Of a stretch of DNA of 64,000 nucleotides, positions 27,162 to 35,876 are shown one piece after another. How positions within the stretch are numbered: position 1 is the first letter of the stretch; every line of letters starts with the position of its first letter. The notes below the pieces were generated by a model. It was not told the origin of the DNA, did no database searches, and saw nothing but the letters and a program-made list of their open reading frames with translations. The stretch comes from Citrobacter sp. FP75 (GTDB lineage: Bacteria; Pseudomonadota; Gammaproteobacteria; Enterobacterales; Enterobacteriaceae): contig NZ_JAFDOE010000001.1 in assembly GCF_018342065.1 (NCBI RefSeq), forward strand, positions 248,001 through 312,000, given 5' to 3'. The position numbers and the translations under genes were made by a program.

Positions 27162-27410
27162 CTAATCTGCCAGCGAGAACCAGCGCCGCCAGATGAAACG
27201 CAGAACAGAATACTCAATCACCCCAAGAAGTAAGAACCACAGGCAAAACAGCAAGGTATAAAACTGGTTAAGATCCATCAAATGAAAGATGGTGACGAGC
27301 TTTTGCGCCAGCACCAGGCCGAGAGAAGGCGCGGGCAGCAGCAGGCAGGATAAAAAAGCCAATAGCAGGATCCCGGCGGCGGTCATCAGTGATTCAAGCG
27401 GGTGTTTCAT
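27162..27410 (-). CDS. ybdJ: YbdJ, small inner-membrane protein
   Basis: An 82-residue protein with two hydrophobic helices (about 8-35 and 48-70) matching E. coli YbdJ along its whole length (MKHPLESL... to FIWRRWFSLAD; DUF1158 family). The function is unknown. It follows ybdK on the minus strand with a 67-bp gap, and converges on ramA. Confidence 0.9.
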   Translation of the reverse strand: MKHPLESLMTAAGILLLAFLSCLLLPAPSLGLVLAQKLVTIFHLMDLNQFYTLLFCLWFLLLGVIEYSVLRFIWRRWFSLAD

Positions 27411-27477
27411 AACATTGTTAAACTTGAGTTAAAAGACCATTGTCCGGGATCTGTGGCGCTAACGCAAATCCCCCCGA

Positions 27478-28596
27478 TTAGTGTCCCGCCCAGATCTCAC
27501 AATGTTTTTTCACCAACCCGCTTAGTGACCCGCCGTCTGCCACGAAATCACGCATGTTCTGGGCTTCGTTGTGCCCATTTTTAACCTGCTGGCGTAAGGC
27601 ATCAATGGCGCTGGCGGCGCCTACTTTACCTGCCGAAGGGGCGACATGTTCCAGCAGCCGCAGCACGTCATCCGCCAGACGATGATGATCGCCGGTATGC
27701 ACGTCGGTGACTATCCCTTCCAGACCAAAGCGGCAGGCCTGAAAACGGTTAAATTTATACAGCAGGTAATCACGTTCCTGGTACTTGAACGGACGTTCCT
27801 TCAGCAGCCAGTGGGCCGTAGCCTGAATTAACCCGGCCATATTGATTGCATGCCCGAGAGTGAGCGGGGTGTCCATCACCCGAACTTCTACCGTACCAAA
27901 GTGCGGACTGGGACGGATGTCCCAGTGCAAATCCTTAATACTGTCAACGAGGCTGGTCCATGCCAGTTGGCGAAACAATCCCTCAAATTCCTGCCAGTTG
28001 TTGACCCACGGCATCGGACCGTTATCGGGAAATCCTGAGAAGATATTGAGCCGTGCGCAGGCAAATCGCGTGTCGGCTTCCTGCATATACGGCGAGGCGG
28101 CAGAGAGCGCAATAAAATGCGGAACAAAGCGTGACAGGCCGTGCAGCAGGTAAATGGCGTCGTCACCGCTGGTACAGCCTACGTGGACATGCTGGCCAAA
28201 CACTGTCGCCTGCTGAATAAGATAACCAAAGTTCTCCAGGTTGCGGCGGTAGCGCTCATCATTGCTCACTTCCTGACGCCGCCATGTCTGAAACGGGTGC
28301 GTGCCGCCGCCGCAAATTTCGAGGTGATGGTCTGCGGCTGCTCGCAAAATTATCTGCTGCATGGCTGAAAACTGCGCCGCGGCCTGGTCGATGTTGTGGC
28401 AGATACCGGTCGCCATCTCCAGCATACTTTCGGTGATATCGTGCTTCACTTCTCCGGTGTTGAGCTGTGGTTTTACAGTATCAATCAGCCGGGATGAGTC
28501 CTGGCTCAGGTCATAGCCTGGTGGATTGACCACCTGCATTTCCAGCTCAATGCCCAGTGTAAATGGTTCGGAGACATGAAAGTCGGGGAGTGGCAT
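27478..28596 (-). CDS. ybdK: YbdK, weak gamma-glutamyl-cysteine ligase-type carboxylate-amine ligase
   Basis: A 372-residue member of the GCS2 (glutamate-cysteine ligase type 2) family, the same length as E. coli YbdK. E. coli YbdK has weak glutamate-cysteine ligase activity in vitro; the physiological role is open. Conserved segments are [28 protein letters not shown] and [17 protein letters not shown]. It is divergent from the acetyltransferase gene. In E. coli the next genes are hokE, an insertion sequence and entD; here an 8-kb block replaces them. Confidence 0.94.
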   Translation of the reverse strand: MPLPDFHVSEPFTLGIELEMQVVNPPGYDLSQDSSRLIDTVKPQLNTGEVKHDITESMLEMATGICHNIDQAAAQFSAMQQIILRAAADHHLEICGGGTHPFQTWRRQEVSNDERYRRNLENFGYLIQQATVFGQHVHVGCTSGDDAIYLLHGLSRFVPHFIALSAASPYMQEADTRFACARLNIFSGFPDNGPMPWVNNWQEFEGLFRQLAWTSLVDSIKDLHWDIRPSPHFGTVEVRVMDTPLTLGHAINMAGLIQATAHWLLKERPFKYQERDYLLYKFNRFQACRFGLEGIVTDVHTGDHHRLADDVLRLLEHVAPSAGKVGAASAIDALRQQVKNGHNEAQNMRDFVADGGSLSGLVKKHCEIWAGH

Positions 28597-28738
28597 AGCG
28601 TTCCTTTGAGCATTGATTTTTAATCAGTATAGAAGGGTAGACGGTTTTCCGTACGGCAAGGGAAATCCGCATCCTGCGCTTTGAACGTAAAATGACAGGT
28701 GCTATAACTATTTTTTGCTTTCACGACAGGGGTGAACT

Positions 28739-29443
28739 GTGCCGGAAATAAATCTTTATGGACAGACGGTGGGCGATGCTCTGCCGGACTGGAATGGCGC
28801 GTCAGTGCTACCGCGAGATGTACTGGAAGGGCGGTATTGCCGTCTTGACGTGTTGGATGCCGCCAGCCATGCCGCCGATCTGTTTGACGCCTATGCGCAA
28901 GCGCCTGATGAGCGGGACTGGACATGGCTTGCCAGCAAGCGGCCAACGAGCGTTGCGGCAGCGTCCCTCTGGGTAACGGGAAAATCCACGGATTCTGCGC
29001 TGGTTCCCTACGCGGTTATTGATTTGCGCTCCGGGCGCGCCGTCGGACTGGTGTGTTTTATGGCGATAGACCGTGAGAACGGCTCGGTTGAAATTGGTCA
29101 CGTAACCTGGTCGCCACGCATGAAAAATACGGTGTTGGGCACGGAAACCGTTTGGCTGCTACTGCGTCAGGCATTTGCCCTTGGATACCGTCGCGTAGAG
29201 TGGAAATGCGACTCGCTGAACGTCGCATCCCGCCGGGCTGCGGAGCGCTTAGGGTTTATCTATGAAGGACGCTTTCGCCAGAAGATCGTGCGTAAGGGGC
29301 GTAATCGCGACAGCGACTGGTTATCAATGATTGACGGCGAATGGCCGCAGTGCGACGCCGTTTTACAGCGCTGGCTGGCCCCGGAAAACTTTGATAAAGA
29401 AGGGCAGCAACGCCGGTCACTCGCGGTACTTCAACAGGAATAA
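28739..29443 (+). CDS. GNAT-family (RimJ/RimL-like) N-acetyltransferase
   Basis: A 234-residue acetyltransferase of the RimJ/RimL type. The acetyl-CoA core is seen in GLVCFMAIDRENGSVEIGHVTWSP, followed by GTETVWLLLRQAFALGYRRVEWKCD and NVASRRAAERLGFIYEGRFRQ. Translation starts at a GTG (28739). The target is unknown. Its base composition is like the backbone, so it belongs with ybdK rather than with the AT-rich block that follows. Confidence 0.85.
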   Translation: MPEINLYGQTVGDALPDWNGASVLPRDVLEGRYCRLDVLDAASHAADLFDAYAQAPDERDWTWLASKRPTSVAAASLWVTGKSTDSALVPYAVIDLRSGRAVGLVCFMAIDRENGSVEIGHVTWSPRMKNTVLGTETVWLLLRQAFALGYRRVEWKCDSLNVASRRAAERLGFIYEGRFRQKIVRKGRNRDSDWLSMIDGEWPQCDAVLQRWLAPENFDKEGQQRRSLAVLQQE

Positions 29444-29496
29444 CCATTTTCCTTCGGTCAGTTAATATAAGTTCATCAGTTGGGATGCTAAAGGTG

Positions 29497-29525
29497 TAAA
29501 AATTCCGCCCCGCACAGGGCGGAAT
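29497..29525 (-). terminator. Rho-independent terminator of the glycosidase unit
   Basis: A perfect 9-bp stem (ATTCCGCCC/GGGCGGAAT, 6-base loop) which on the minus strand is followed by five T, just after the glycosidase stop. Confidence 0.9.
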
Positions 29526-29531
29526 AAAATA

Positions 29532-32500
29532 TTAGCCAATGATGTTAATATTTCTCTTATTTAGTTTTTCACTTAGGATTTCATTCGCTACACCTTCTGT
29601 TGAAATAATGTATCCCATATTGCTACTCATATTGCCCAGAGAGAGGGTTATGGTTTTTTTATCTGAGCTTAGCATGATGTTGTTGATGCTGGCCGATTGA
29701 TTGATAGTATAAGATGTTATATCTACAGCGCTTGCTCTGTCTGTTGCCTGATTCACTTGTAAAATGAGTGAGTTTGTTGCAGCATCGAAAGTTGATTTAA
29801 TAACATCGAAACTGTTGCTGGCATAAACTTTCATGGCATCAACCGTTAACCATTTCCCACTTCGCTTCACGCCTTTTAGCACATGGGTGTCAGGTGAAAG
29901 GTCTTTAACACTATAAATAATATCGCTATACACCAGAGATTCACTCCATGTACTTGCCGTGCCTAAAAATACATCATCCAGATAGAAATCTATATCACCC
30001 TGATCGCTATTTTTTTCGCAATATACTGAGACATTGCGACCCTTGAAGGTAAATTCAAAATAATCTCCATTATTCTGTGTAACCTGACACTTGCCATCAG
30101 TACTGTCTGGTCTATCCTCAGATAACCACCAACCGGAGCCTGTATAGACGATGGAGTTACTACTTTCCTGAACTAACATTTCTGGTAACTGCGGGTCGAA
30201 GATTTGCTGATTTCCTGCAGAAACTACCGGGTGTTTCATATAGGTATCCCATATCAGACCACTACGATAATTTTCGATCATAATAAGCGACAGACCCTTT
30301 ATCAGGCCGGAGTTGTTATCGCAATACCATGGCGCTGCTTTGGAAGTATTAAAGGATTCAATAAACCCATATCCGGTCCACAGTTGCGGATTTTTATACC
30401 ATGCCATCATTGCTTGAAGCACATCTTGCGGCATAAATGGTAGGCTGCCAATAGGACCACTTGGTGTGATTGTGCCATCCGTGAAATGCATATTATTAGC
30501 ACCGATATCACCTGACGGTGGCGCACCGTAGGCTGCATATCCGTTCGGTCCATTGCATGCAGTAAGGCCCCAATTTTCAGCATCCAGGGAAGGTAGTACA
30601 TCGTTGTTTGCAATACAAAACTCTTTGTTTGCTTTGCTGGCATTAATGCTATTTTGCCACCAATCCGCCCCTTTTTTGTCCCACAGACGACGGAAATCAA
30701 GCCAGGCATGTGAAAACTGATATGTAAAAAGTTGACCGCCCCAGACATAAATCAGATCCCCACTATTACCATAATGCCCAGATTTTCGTTCAAGTTTATA
30801 AAACATTTCTGCTGCGTTTTCTGGCGCGTGAGTCATGGATCCTGTTGCCATAGGGTACATACAGAATTGCTCAGCGTATCCGCCCCATGTTGCCGATAAT
30901 TGAACTAGATTCGAATCCCACCCCATGGTAAAGGCTCCATTCGGCGCAACCGCAGCATCCCATTCCACATCATCAAAAATCTGCTGAGCTAGCGTGCCCA
31001 CCGTTCCGCCAAAATACTGACCAGCCGTCAAAATACCATTCAGTGCGAGCATTGTATCGACTGTTGAGATCTCAGAACCCAGTGTATCCAGACTATCCAT
31101 ATCAATGAAATGATAATAAAAACCTTTATAACGCAGTGACGGATTCTGCAGCGTCTGGAGTGATTTAATTAACCGATCTTCAGCCTTAACCTTGCTGATC
31201 CATCCGCGTTCTACTGCAATAACTAATGCGCTGAATGCAAAACCTGAACCAGCTATAGTTGCCCGGCGGGAATTGGCTCTGTCAGAAATTAATCCGTAAC
31301 CCATAGAACCGTCAGTGATATTGGCTTCTCTCCAAAAATATTCAAAGCAAAACCTCGCTTCTGCCTCCAGTAGTTCCTCCTCCGACAGTGTGGCTGGCGT
31401 TCTTGCTGTCTGGTATACGCCGACCTCATAAAAAGATGGTCCCTTGTTATTGATAAGTTCTGTAATCACATACCTAATAGCTTTACTGGTGGTCAGATAG
31501 GGCAGAACGATTAGTTTACTAATATCACTCCCTTGATAAATATCTTTCCAGTTTTCGCCAGAACTATCTAAAATTTGTAAGGTAAAGGCCTTAACTCTTG
31601 ATAATTCGTCTGGGTTAATAAATTCCTTCACTAAAATACGATCAAAAAACTCATCTTTTAGGAAAGTAATAGTGAGGGTCACTGGCAGCGTTGTATTATC
31701 ATTTGCAGCCCAGCGTGTTGACGAATTTCCATCTGTGGCAAAGGCGGCCTTATATTCAGTTCGTTGGTCATACCAGACATCGCTTGCGACAGTCACTGCG
31801 CCTTTGGCAAGATTAACTGGCTGAATAACCGGCAGCAGCGATGACGTTGAGTTAAAGGCAGAGAATGTATACAGGCTTGCTGGTTTTTTAGCATCAATAC
31901 AGGAGGCAATTGTCAGGATAATTTTATCAGTAGCGATCAATGCAGGAAGGAGGGCTAGATAGTTCTCAGTCGGTTTATTACCTTGTAGGGTTGTGACTAA
32001 CTCAGCGCCAGCATAAATATCAATACTGAAATTATCAATGCGCTGCTCGTATTGATTAAAGCCGATAAGGTCAATTAATGTCGGTGTATCGAAAGTTAGC
32101 GATAACGTTACATTGTTTGCCAGATCGGTTGCCCATCGGGTTTGTGGATTACCGTCGACCACGTTTTGAGGCGAATAATCTTCATTATCATCGTACCAAA
32201 CGTCGCTGGCTTCAGCATGACTAAAGATCGCTACATCTGGGTAAATTTTAGGTTGAGGCGTTTCATCAAATTCCATAACCAAAACCATTCCTAACGGATC
32301 GCTCAATGAATCAGGAAGGGCAAATACCATGCAGCCGCTGAGTAGTTCGAAATCCAGGGTGGTCTCCGGTGTGGTAAGCCAGTAAACTTTTGATGGGAGT
32401 GTGATGGGTTGTTCTACTCTAAGTTTGTTATCTCCCGGTAAGGTTGTTACCGTCACATAAAGTTTGTTTTTTTTCTTTTGAAGACCCTTTGTTTTACCCA

Positions 32501-33935
32501 GGCTGCAAAATGTTCCAGGCTGCATTGAAACATTAAGGGTACCTGCTCGAGTTTCATAGACAGCCTCACCCCATGTCTGCATCCATTTACCCATTTCATT
32601 TAGCCTGTCCACACATGGTTGTGGGATAACCCCCTCAGCATCCGGGCCTGTATTGAGCAATAAATTCCCCCCTTTACTGGCACAGTCCAGCAGATCGGTG
32701 AGAAGTATTTGAGCGTCTTTCCAGTTAGTATCATTGGTATTGTATCCCCACGAATTATTTATGGTCATACAGGCTTCCCATGGACCGCTCTGCGAGCCAG
32801 CAGGAATGCTCTGTTCAGGTGTGGAATAGTCTCCGAGTCCATTACCAATGCGATCATTAATAATGATGTCAGGTGATAAACGGTGTAAAAAATTCCTAAT
32901 ATCAGTGGATACATCTTTGTTCAGGAATGCAGCCCATGCACCATCAAACCAAATTAAAGCCGGGTTAAAGATTTCTATCAGCTCTTTGAGATGTTCTTTC
33001 ATCTCAGAAAGATAGCGAGTAATATCTGCCGGATTAATTGTGGTTGGGACAGTCGCGGCATCCTCAATAGCAACTTCATTAACGTTACCCCAGTCTAACA
33101 ATGAGTAGTAGCAACAGAAAGTAATCCCTCGTTCACGACAAGCCGCGGCCAAAGGACGAAGAACTGACTGGTGAATAGATGCTGTATTTTCGACATCATA
33201 AGGTGCAAATTCAGTTACGTTAGTATCGAACATGGCAAAACCATCATGGTGCTTGGTCGTGATGGTGAGATATTTTTGGCCTGTACTTTGAATGATATAT
33301 GCCCATTCGTCCGGACTGTACTTATCTGGATTAAAGGGTTCACACGCTTCTGTTATGTAGTCATTTTTAGGTATCTTATTGGTGTTCATAACCCACTCAC
33401 CTTCACCTAAAACAGAATAAGCTCCCCAATGCATCATATGCCCGAACCGAGAGTCATCGAACCACTTCATTCGTCGGAGTTTTGCTTCTTCAGTCTCTGT
33501 TCCTGAGTATTGAGAAAAAACAAACCAATTTAGATAACCAGTAAAACCATCAGGGAATAATATATAAATATCAGTTAATTCCGCTTTATTATAATCAATA
33601 TTATTACTGACCGACTCGGTAAAGAATTTATCTACGCCAGATGATTTGATCGTCAGTGTCCAGAGCGGATCACTTTCGAGTGACTCACTAAAAACTTGGA
33701 TTATTTGATCAGATGTTTGTGTCGCAGCAAATAACATACAATTTGCAAACATCCCTGTGGGAATAGTTGTGTTAAATTTTAACCATGAACCTGCGGGAAG
33801 GTTTATGACCGACTGATCTGTGTTTAGTCTTGGTGAATTGTCAAAGTGGGTTAGACTGTAGTTATCAATAGATGCACGCTGAACGTCAGTGTTCGTATCA
33901 ATATAGTCCTGGAAATAGATAATATTATTATTCAT
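29532..33935 (-). CDS. Leaderless multidomain glycosidase: GH29-like fucosidase + F5/8C + glycoamylase-like
   Basis: A 1467-residue protein. Residues 1-150 form an unassigned beta-rich domain. About 155-490 is GH29 alpha-L-fucosidase-like: RFGHMMHWGAYS, TTKHHDGFAMFDT, and IWFDGAW with the likely nucleophile Asp331. About 575-690 and 710-845 are two coagulation-factor F5/8C carbohydrate-binding domains (ASDVWYD...DGN..TRWA). About 850-1250 is a glycoamylase-like (Pfam Glycoamylase, GH144-related) domain with YFWREAN, GSGFAFSAL and SHAWLDFR. About 1258-1373 is another galactose-binding-like domain, then an Ig-like tail. No signal peptide is present. The ATG at 33935 has AGAGGA 6 bases upstream; the frame open to 33998 lacks one. 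It follows the endopeptidase by 38 bp. The likely role is degradation of a fucosylated or beta-glucan polymer outside the cell, released by lysis-type secretion (inference). Confidence 0.85.
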   Translation of the reverse strand: MNNNIIYFQDYIDTNTDVQRASIDNYSLTHFDNSPRLNTDQSVINLPAGSWLKFNTTIPTGMFANCMLFAATQTSDQIIQVFSESLESDPLWTLTIKSSGVDKFFTESVSNNIDYNKAELTDIYILFPDGFTGYLNWFVFSQYSGTETEEAKLRRMKWFDDSRFGHMMHWGAYSVLGEGEWVMNTNKIPKNDYITEACEPFNPDKYSPDEWAYIIQSTGQKYLTITTKHHDGFAMFDTNVTEFAPYDVENTASIHQSVLRPLAAACRERGITFCCYYSLLDWGNVNEVAIEDAATVPTTINPADITRYLSEMKEHLKELIEIFNPALIWFDGAWAAFLNKDVSTDIRNFLHRLSPDIIINDRIGNGLGDYSTPEQSIPAGSQSGPWEACMTINNSWGYNTNDTNWKDAQILLTDLLDCASKGGNLLLNTGPDAEGVIPQPCVDRLNEMGKWMQTWGEAVYETRAGTLNVSMQPGTFCSLGKTKGLQKKKNKLYVTVTTLPGDNKLRVEQPITLPSKVYWLTTPETTLDFELLSGCMVFALPDSLSDPLGMVLVMEFDETPQPKIYPDVAIFSHAEASDVWYDDNEDYSPQNVVDGNPQTRWATDLANNVTLSLTFDTPTLIDLIGFNQYEQRIDNFSIDIYAGAELVTTLQGNKPTENYLALLPALIATDKIILTIASCIDAKKPASLYTFSAFNSTSSLLPVIQPVNLAKGAVTVASDVWYDQRTEYKAAFATDGNSSTRWAANDNTTLPVTLTITFLKDEFFDRILVKEFINPDELSRVKAFTLQILDSSGENWKDIYQGSDISKLIVLPYLTTSKAIRYVITELINNKGPSFYEVGVYQTARTPATLSEEELLEAEARFCFEYFWREANITDGSMGYGLISDRANSRRATIAGSGFAFSALVIAVERGWISKVKAEDRLIKSLQTLQNPSLRYKGFYYHFIDMDSLDTLGSEISTVDTMLALNGILTAGQYFGGTVGTLAQQIFDDVEWDAAVAPNGAFTMGWDSNLVQLSATWGGYAEQFCMYPMATGSMTHAPENAAEMFYKLERKSGHYGNSGDLIYVWGGQLFTYQFSHAWLDFRRLWDKKGADWWQNSINASKANKEFCIANNDVLPSLDAENWGLTACNGPNGYAAYGAPPSGDIGANNMHFTDGTITPSGPIGSLPFMPQDVLQAMMAWYKNPQLWTGYGFIESFNTSKAAPWYCDNNSGLIKGLSLIMIENYRSGLIWDTYMKHPVVSAGNQQIFDPQLPEMLVQESSNSIVYTGSGWWLSEDRPDSTDGKCQVTQNNGDYFEFTFKGRNVSVYCEKNSDQGDIDFYLDDVFLGTASTWSESLVYSDIIYSVKDLSPDTHVLKGVKRSGKWLTVDAMKVYASNSFDVIKSTFDAATNSLILQVNQATDRASAVDITSYTINQSASINNIMLSSDKKTITLSLGNMSSNMGYIISTEGVANEILSEKLNKRNINIIG

Positions 33936-33973
33936 GATATTCCTCTTCATGTGCTTTGTTTGTATATGTGTGG

Positions 33974-34366
33974 TTATCTTGCAGGGTATTGCTGCCACGG
34001 TAATTGAAAATGCGGCCCGTCACAAAAGGGTTTCCAATCACCTCCCCATTCAATAGGAATATCTAACATTGAAGATGCTTTTTTAAAAGCAATGGAAATT
34101 TCTTGGTAATATTTAAATTCCCATGACCCTGAAGTTGTAGGATAAGCCAGGACATCAATTGCATGGCCAGAAAGATGCCGGCTATTAAGTGTTTTAGATT
34201 TCCCTTCAATGAAAAGTTGTTTTTGTCTCTCAATAGAGCGAACGCCTTCGATGATACCAAAATCGATGATAGATAATTCAAGTGCTTTACAAGCTAGTTT
34301 TGCTAAGTCTGAATGAACACTTTTAAGCATAATAATGCTTCTCTCACTAAATGAATCTTCTTTCAT
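33974..34366 (-). CDS. M15-type L-Ala-D-Glu endopeptidase (phage-like endolysin)
   Basis: A 130-residue peptidoglycan peptidase of the M15C/VanY-like group used as endolysin by phages and as ChiX in the Serratia type 10 system. Zinc ligands and the catalytic set are seen in SRHLSGHAIDV (His and Asp), GGDW and DGPHFQL (His). The N-terminus FSERSIIMLKSVHSDLAKLACKALEL matches the family start, supporting ATG 34366, which has GAGGG 4 bases upstream; a GTG at 34369 is adjacent. It has no signal sequence, so a holin would be needed for it to reach the wall. It is divergent from the LysR-type regulator and precedes the giant glycosidase, probably in one transcript. Confidence 0.9.
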   Translation of the reverse strand: MKEDSFSERSIIMLKSVHSDLAKLACKALELSIIDFGIIEGVRSIERQKQLFIEGKSKTLNSRHLSGHAIDVLAYPTTSGSWEFKYYQEISIAFKKASSMLDIPIEWGGDWKPFCDGPHFQLPWQQYPAR

Positions 34367-34369
34367 CAC

Positions 34370-34588
34370 TCCCTCACGTTTTTTAAGAAAATTGAACGAA
34401 AATGTTAGGTTAGTACTTTAAAATCGTTACAATATTTTTTTAGTCATACATCACAAAAAATTTATCAGGTATTTGATTAATAAATGTCTATTTTTTAGGT
34501 TTTGAACGAACAAATAATGATCATTTCAAGTGATCAAAAAATACTTTCTTCGGTTAGTATTTAGGCTCTTGAATAAGGGAGGTCTATG
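34370..34588. promoter_or_regulatory. Divergent promoter region of endopeptidase and LysR-type gene
   Basis: About 220 bp of very AT-rich DNA between the two divergent starts. LysR-type regulators usually bind such a gap and control both sides. An AT-rich stretch at 34430-34560 has imperfect dyads, including TGATCATTTCAAGTGATCA at 34517-34535. Confidence 0.55.
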
Positions 34589-35449
34589 ATGTCTATTTTC
34601 ATATCAAAACAACTGAAATACTTTATGGTTGCAATGGAAAAAAAGTGTATATCTAAGGCCGCAGATGAGTTGTATTTAACAAGAACACCGCTGTGCAAAA
34701 AATTGGTTGATCTTGAGAATGTGCTGGGGGAAATATTGTTCATTAGGAAGTATAATGAGCTTATCCCTACAAAGTATGCCGTTTCATTACATAAAGAATT
34801 AATGCCAATATATGAGGCTCAATCAAGACTTGAAAGTAGGTTGAGCAATAAGAATAATGGAAATGTGTTAATTATATTTTTTGATATTTCTATTCCTGAG
34901 TTTATTTACCGTTCTATAATTTCATCGATACAGGGAGAAATCACTCAACTGATAATGAAATTTCAACGTACTGTCATTACAGAACAGCTAATTAGTGAAA
35001 ACGCATATGCAAAAAATGTTTTTTTCATTTTGTTAAGGCCATTGATATTTAGTCATCCTTTTAAAGAAGTTGCCTGGCATGGAAGTGAAGTGTCTATATT
35101 AATGCCTAAGCATCATTTAAATACCTCCGAACTTATTGAAATTTATGTGTGGAATGATGGTTATATCAATCACTTTAAAGATAAAATTGAAGAGACTTTG
35201 CAGGAGAAATATCGAGCTATAAATTTCATATCCCATAATTATGACATCACGGCGGTTTTGCATAAGTTATATCGTGGGAAAGGTGCTTGTATCTTACCAT
35301 TAAAAACAGCAATGATTTATAAAAATGAGAGTTTAGGAATAAAGTTAATTCCATCAAAACAAATTTCAGTTTATATGTATTGGAATGAATGCGTGGATTT
35401 TAAAGACGGATTTGAGCGAACAAAACAGGTTGTTTTAACGTTTATCTAG
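34589..35449 (+). CDS. LysR-type transcriptional regulator of the secretion-like cluster
   Basis: A 286-residue regulator with an N-terminal LysR-type winged helix (about residues 3-62: QLKYFMVAMEKKCISKAADELYLTRTPLCKKLVDLENVLG) and a divergent effector domain. GGGAGG lies 6 bases before the ATG at 34589; an ATG at 34586 is the alternative. It has low GC content and many AAA/ATA codons, unlike the flanking backbone. It lies between the endopeptidase and holin genes on the opposite strand. In Serratia the LysR protein ChiR activates chitinase genes and the holin/endopeptidase cassette, so a matching role is inferred. Confidence 0.85.
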   Translation: MSIFISKQLKYFMVAMEKKCISKAADELYLTRTPLCKKLVDLENVLGEILFIRKYNELIPTKYAVSLHKELMPIYEAQSRLESRLSNKNNGNVLIIFFDISIPEFIYRSIISSIQGEITQLIMKFQRTVITEQLISENAYAKNVFFILLRPLIFSHPFKEVAWHGSEVSILMPKHHLNTSELIEIYVWNDGYINHFKDKIEETLQEKYRAINFISHNYDITAVLHKLYRGKGACILPLKTAMIYKNESLGIKLIPSKQISVYMYWNECVDFKDGFERTKQVVLTFI

Positions 35450-35456
35450 AAATGGG

Positions 35457-35480
35457 AAAGCTCTCTTTCCAGAGAGCTTT
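35457..35480. terminator. Bidirectional terminator between regulator and holin genes
   Basis: A perfect 10-bp stem (AAAGCTCTCT/AGAGAGCTTT) with a 4-base loop lies between the convergent stop codons; T-rich sequence follows on the plus strand. It overlaps the first base of the holin stop codon. Confidence 0.85.
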
Positions 35481-35818
35481 TATTGTTTGTTGTTGATATC
35501 GATTCCCGTTTTAACCTTTATGGCGAAAAGGAATATTCGTCCAATGCCATGGGTGCCTAGCAATGATATAATAATAGCAATAGCCCCCGCTGATACTTTT
35601 ATACCGTGAAATGTAGGTAAGCTGACAATATGTGGTTTTACAAGAAAGAAAATCAGCAAGCATATAATTAAATCGCCACAGCGCTCTCTTAATTGCCCCC
35701 CGCCATATAACCAGCGACCAATTTCTCCTAGTGTAATAATAAAAATCATCTTAATGGTATCAACAGGTTCTGAGAATAGAGCTAACACCAAGCCGCTGAA
35801 TGTTAATTTTGAAGACAT
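35480..35818 (-). CDS. Holin-like membrane protein (LydA/superfamily III type)
   Basis: A 112-residue protein with three hydrophobic segments (about 20-38, 45-62 and 72-100) and the motif GEIGRWLYGGGQLRERCGDLIICLL, typical of LydA-type phage holins. It would form the inner-membrane lesion that lets the leaderless endopeptidase reach the wall. A very strong ribosome site (AGGAGG) precedes the ATG, but a terminator-like hairpin overlaps the leader. No other phage genes (tail, capsid, integrase, Rz/Rz1) are near, which favours a domesticated lysis cassette rather than a prophage. Confidence 0.82.
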   Translation of the reverse strand: MSSKLTFSGLVLALFSEPVDTIKMIFIITLGEIGRWLYGGGQLRERCGDLIICLLIFFLVKPHIVSLPTFHGIKVSAGAIAIIISLLGTHGIGRIFLFAIKVKTGIDINNKQ

Positions 35819-35826
35819 GAACCCTC

Positions 35827-35855
35827 CTAAAAGGCCAGGTTAACGCCCTGGCCTT
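35827..35855 (-). terminator. Terminator or attenuator in the holin leader
   Basis: A perfect 9-bp stem (AAGGCCAGG/CCTGGCCTT) with a 7-base loop, followed on the minus strand by TTTTAGGAGGG, so it ends next to the holin ribosome site. It would stop most transcripts from the 142-residue gene and keep holin levels low. Confidence 0.75.
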
Positions 35856-35876
35856 GGTTAATTTGAACGAAAAATA

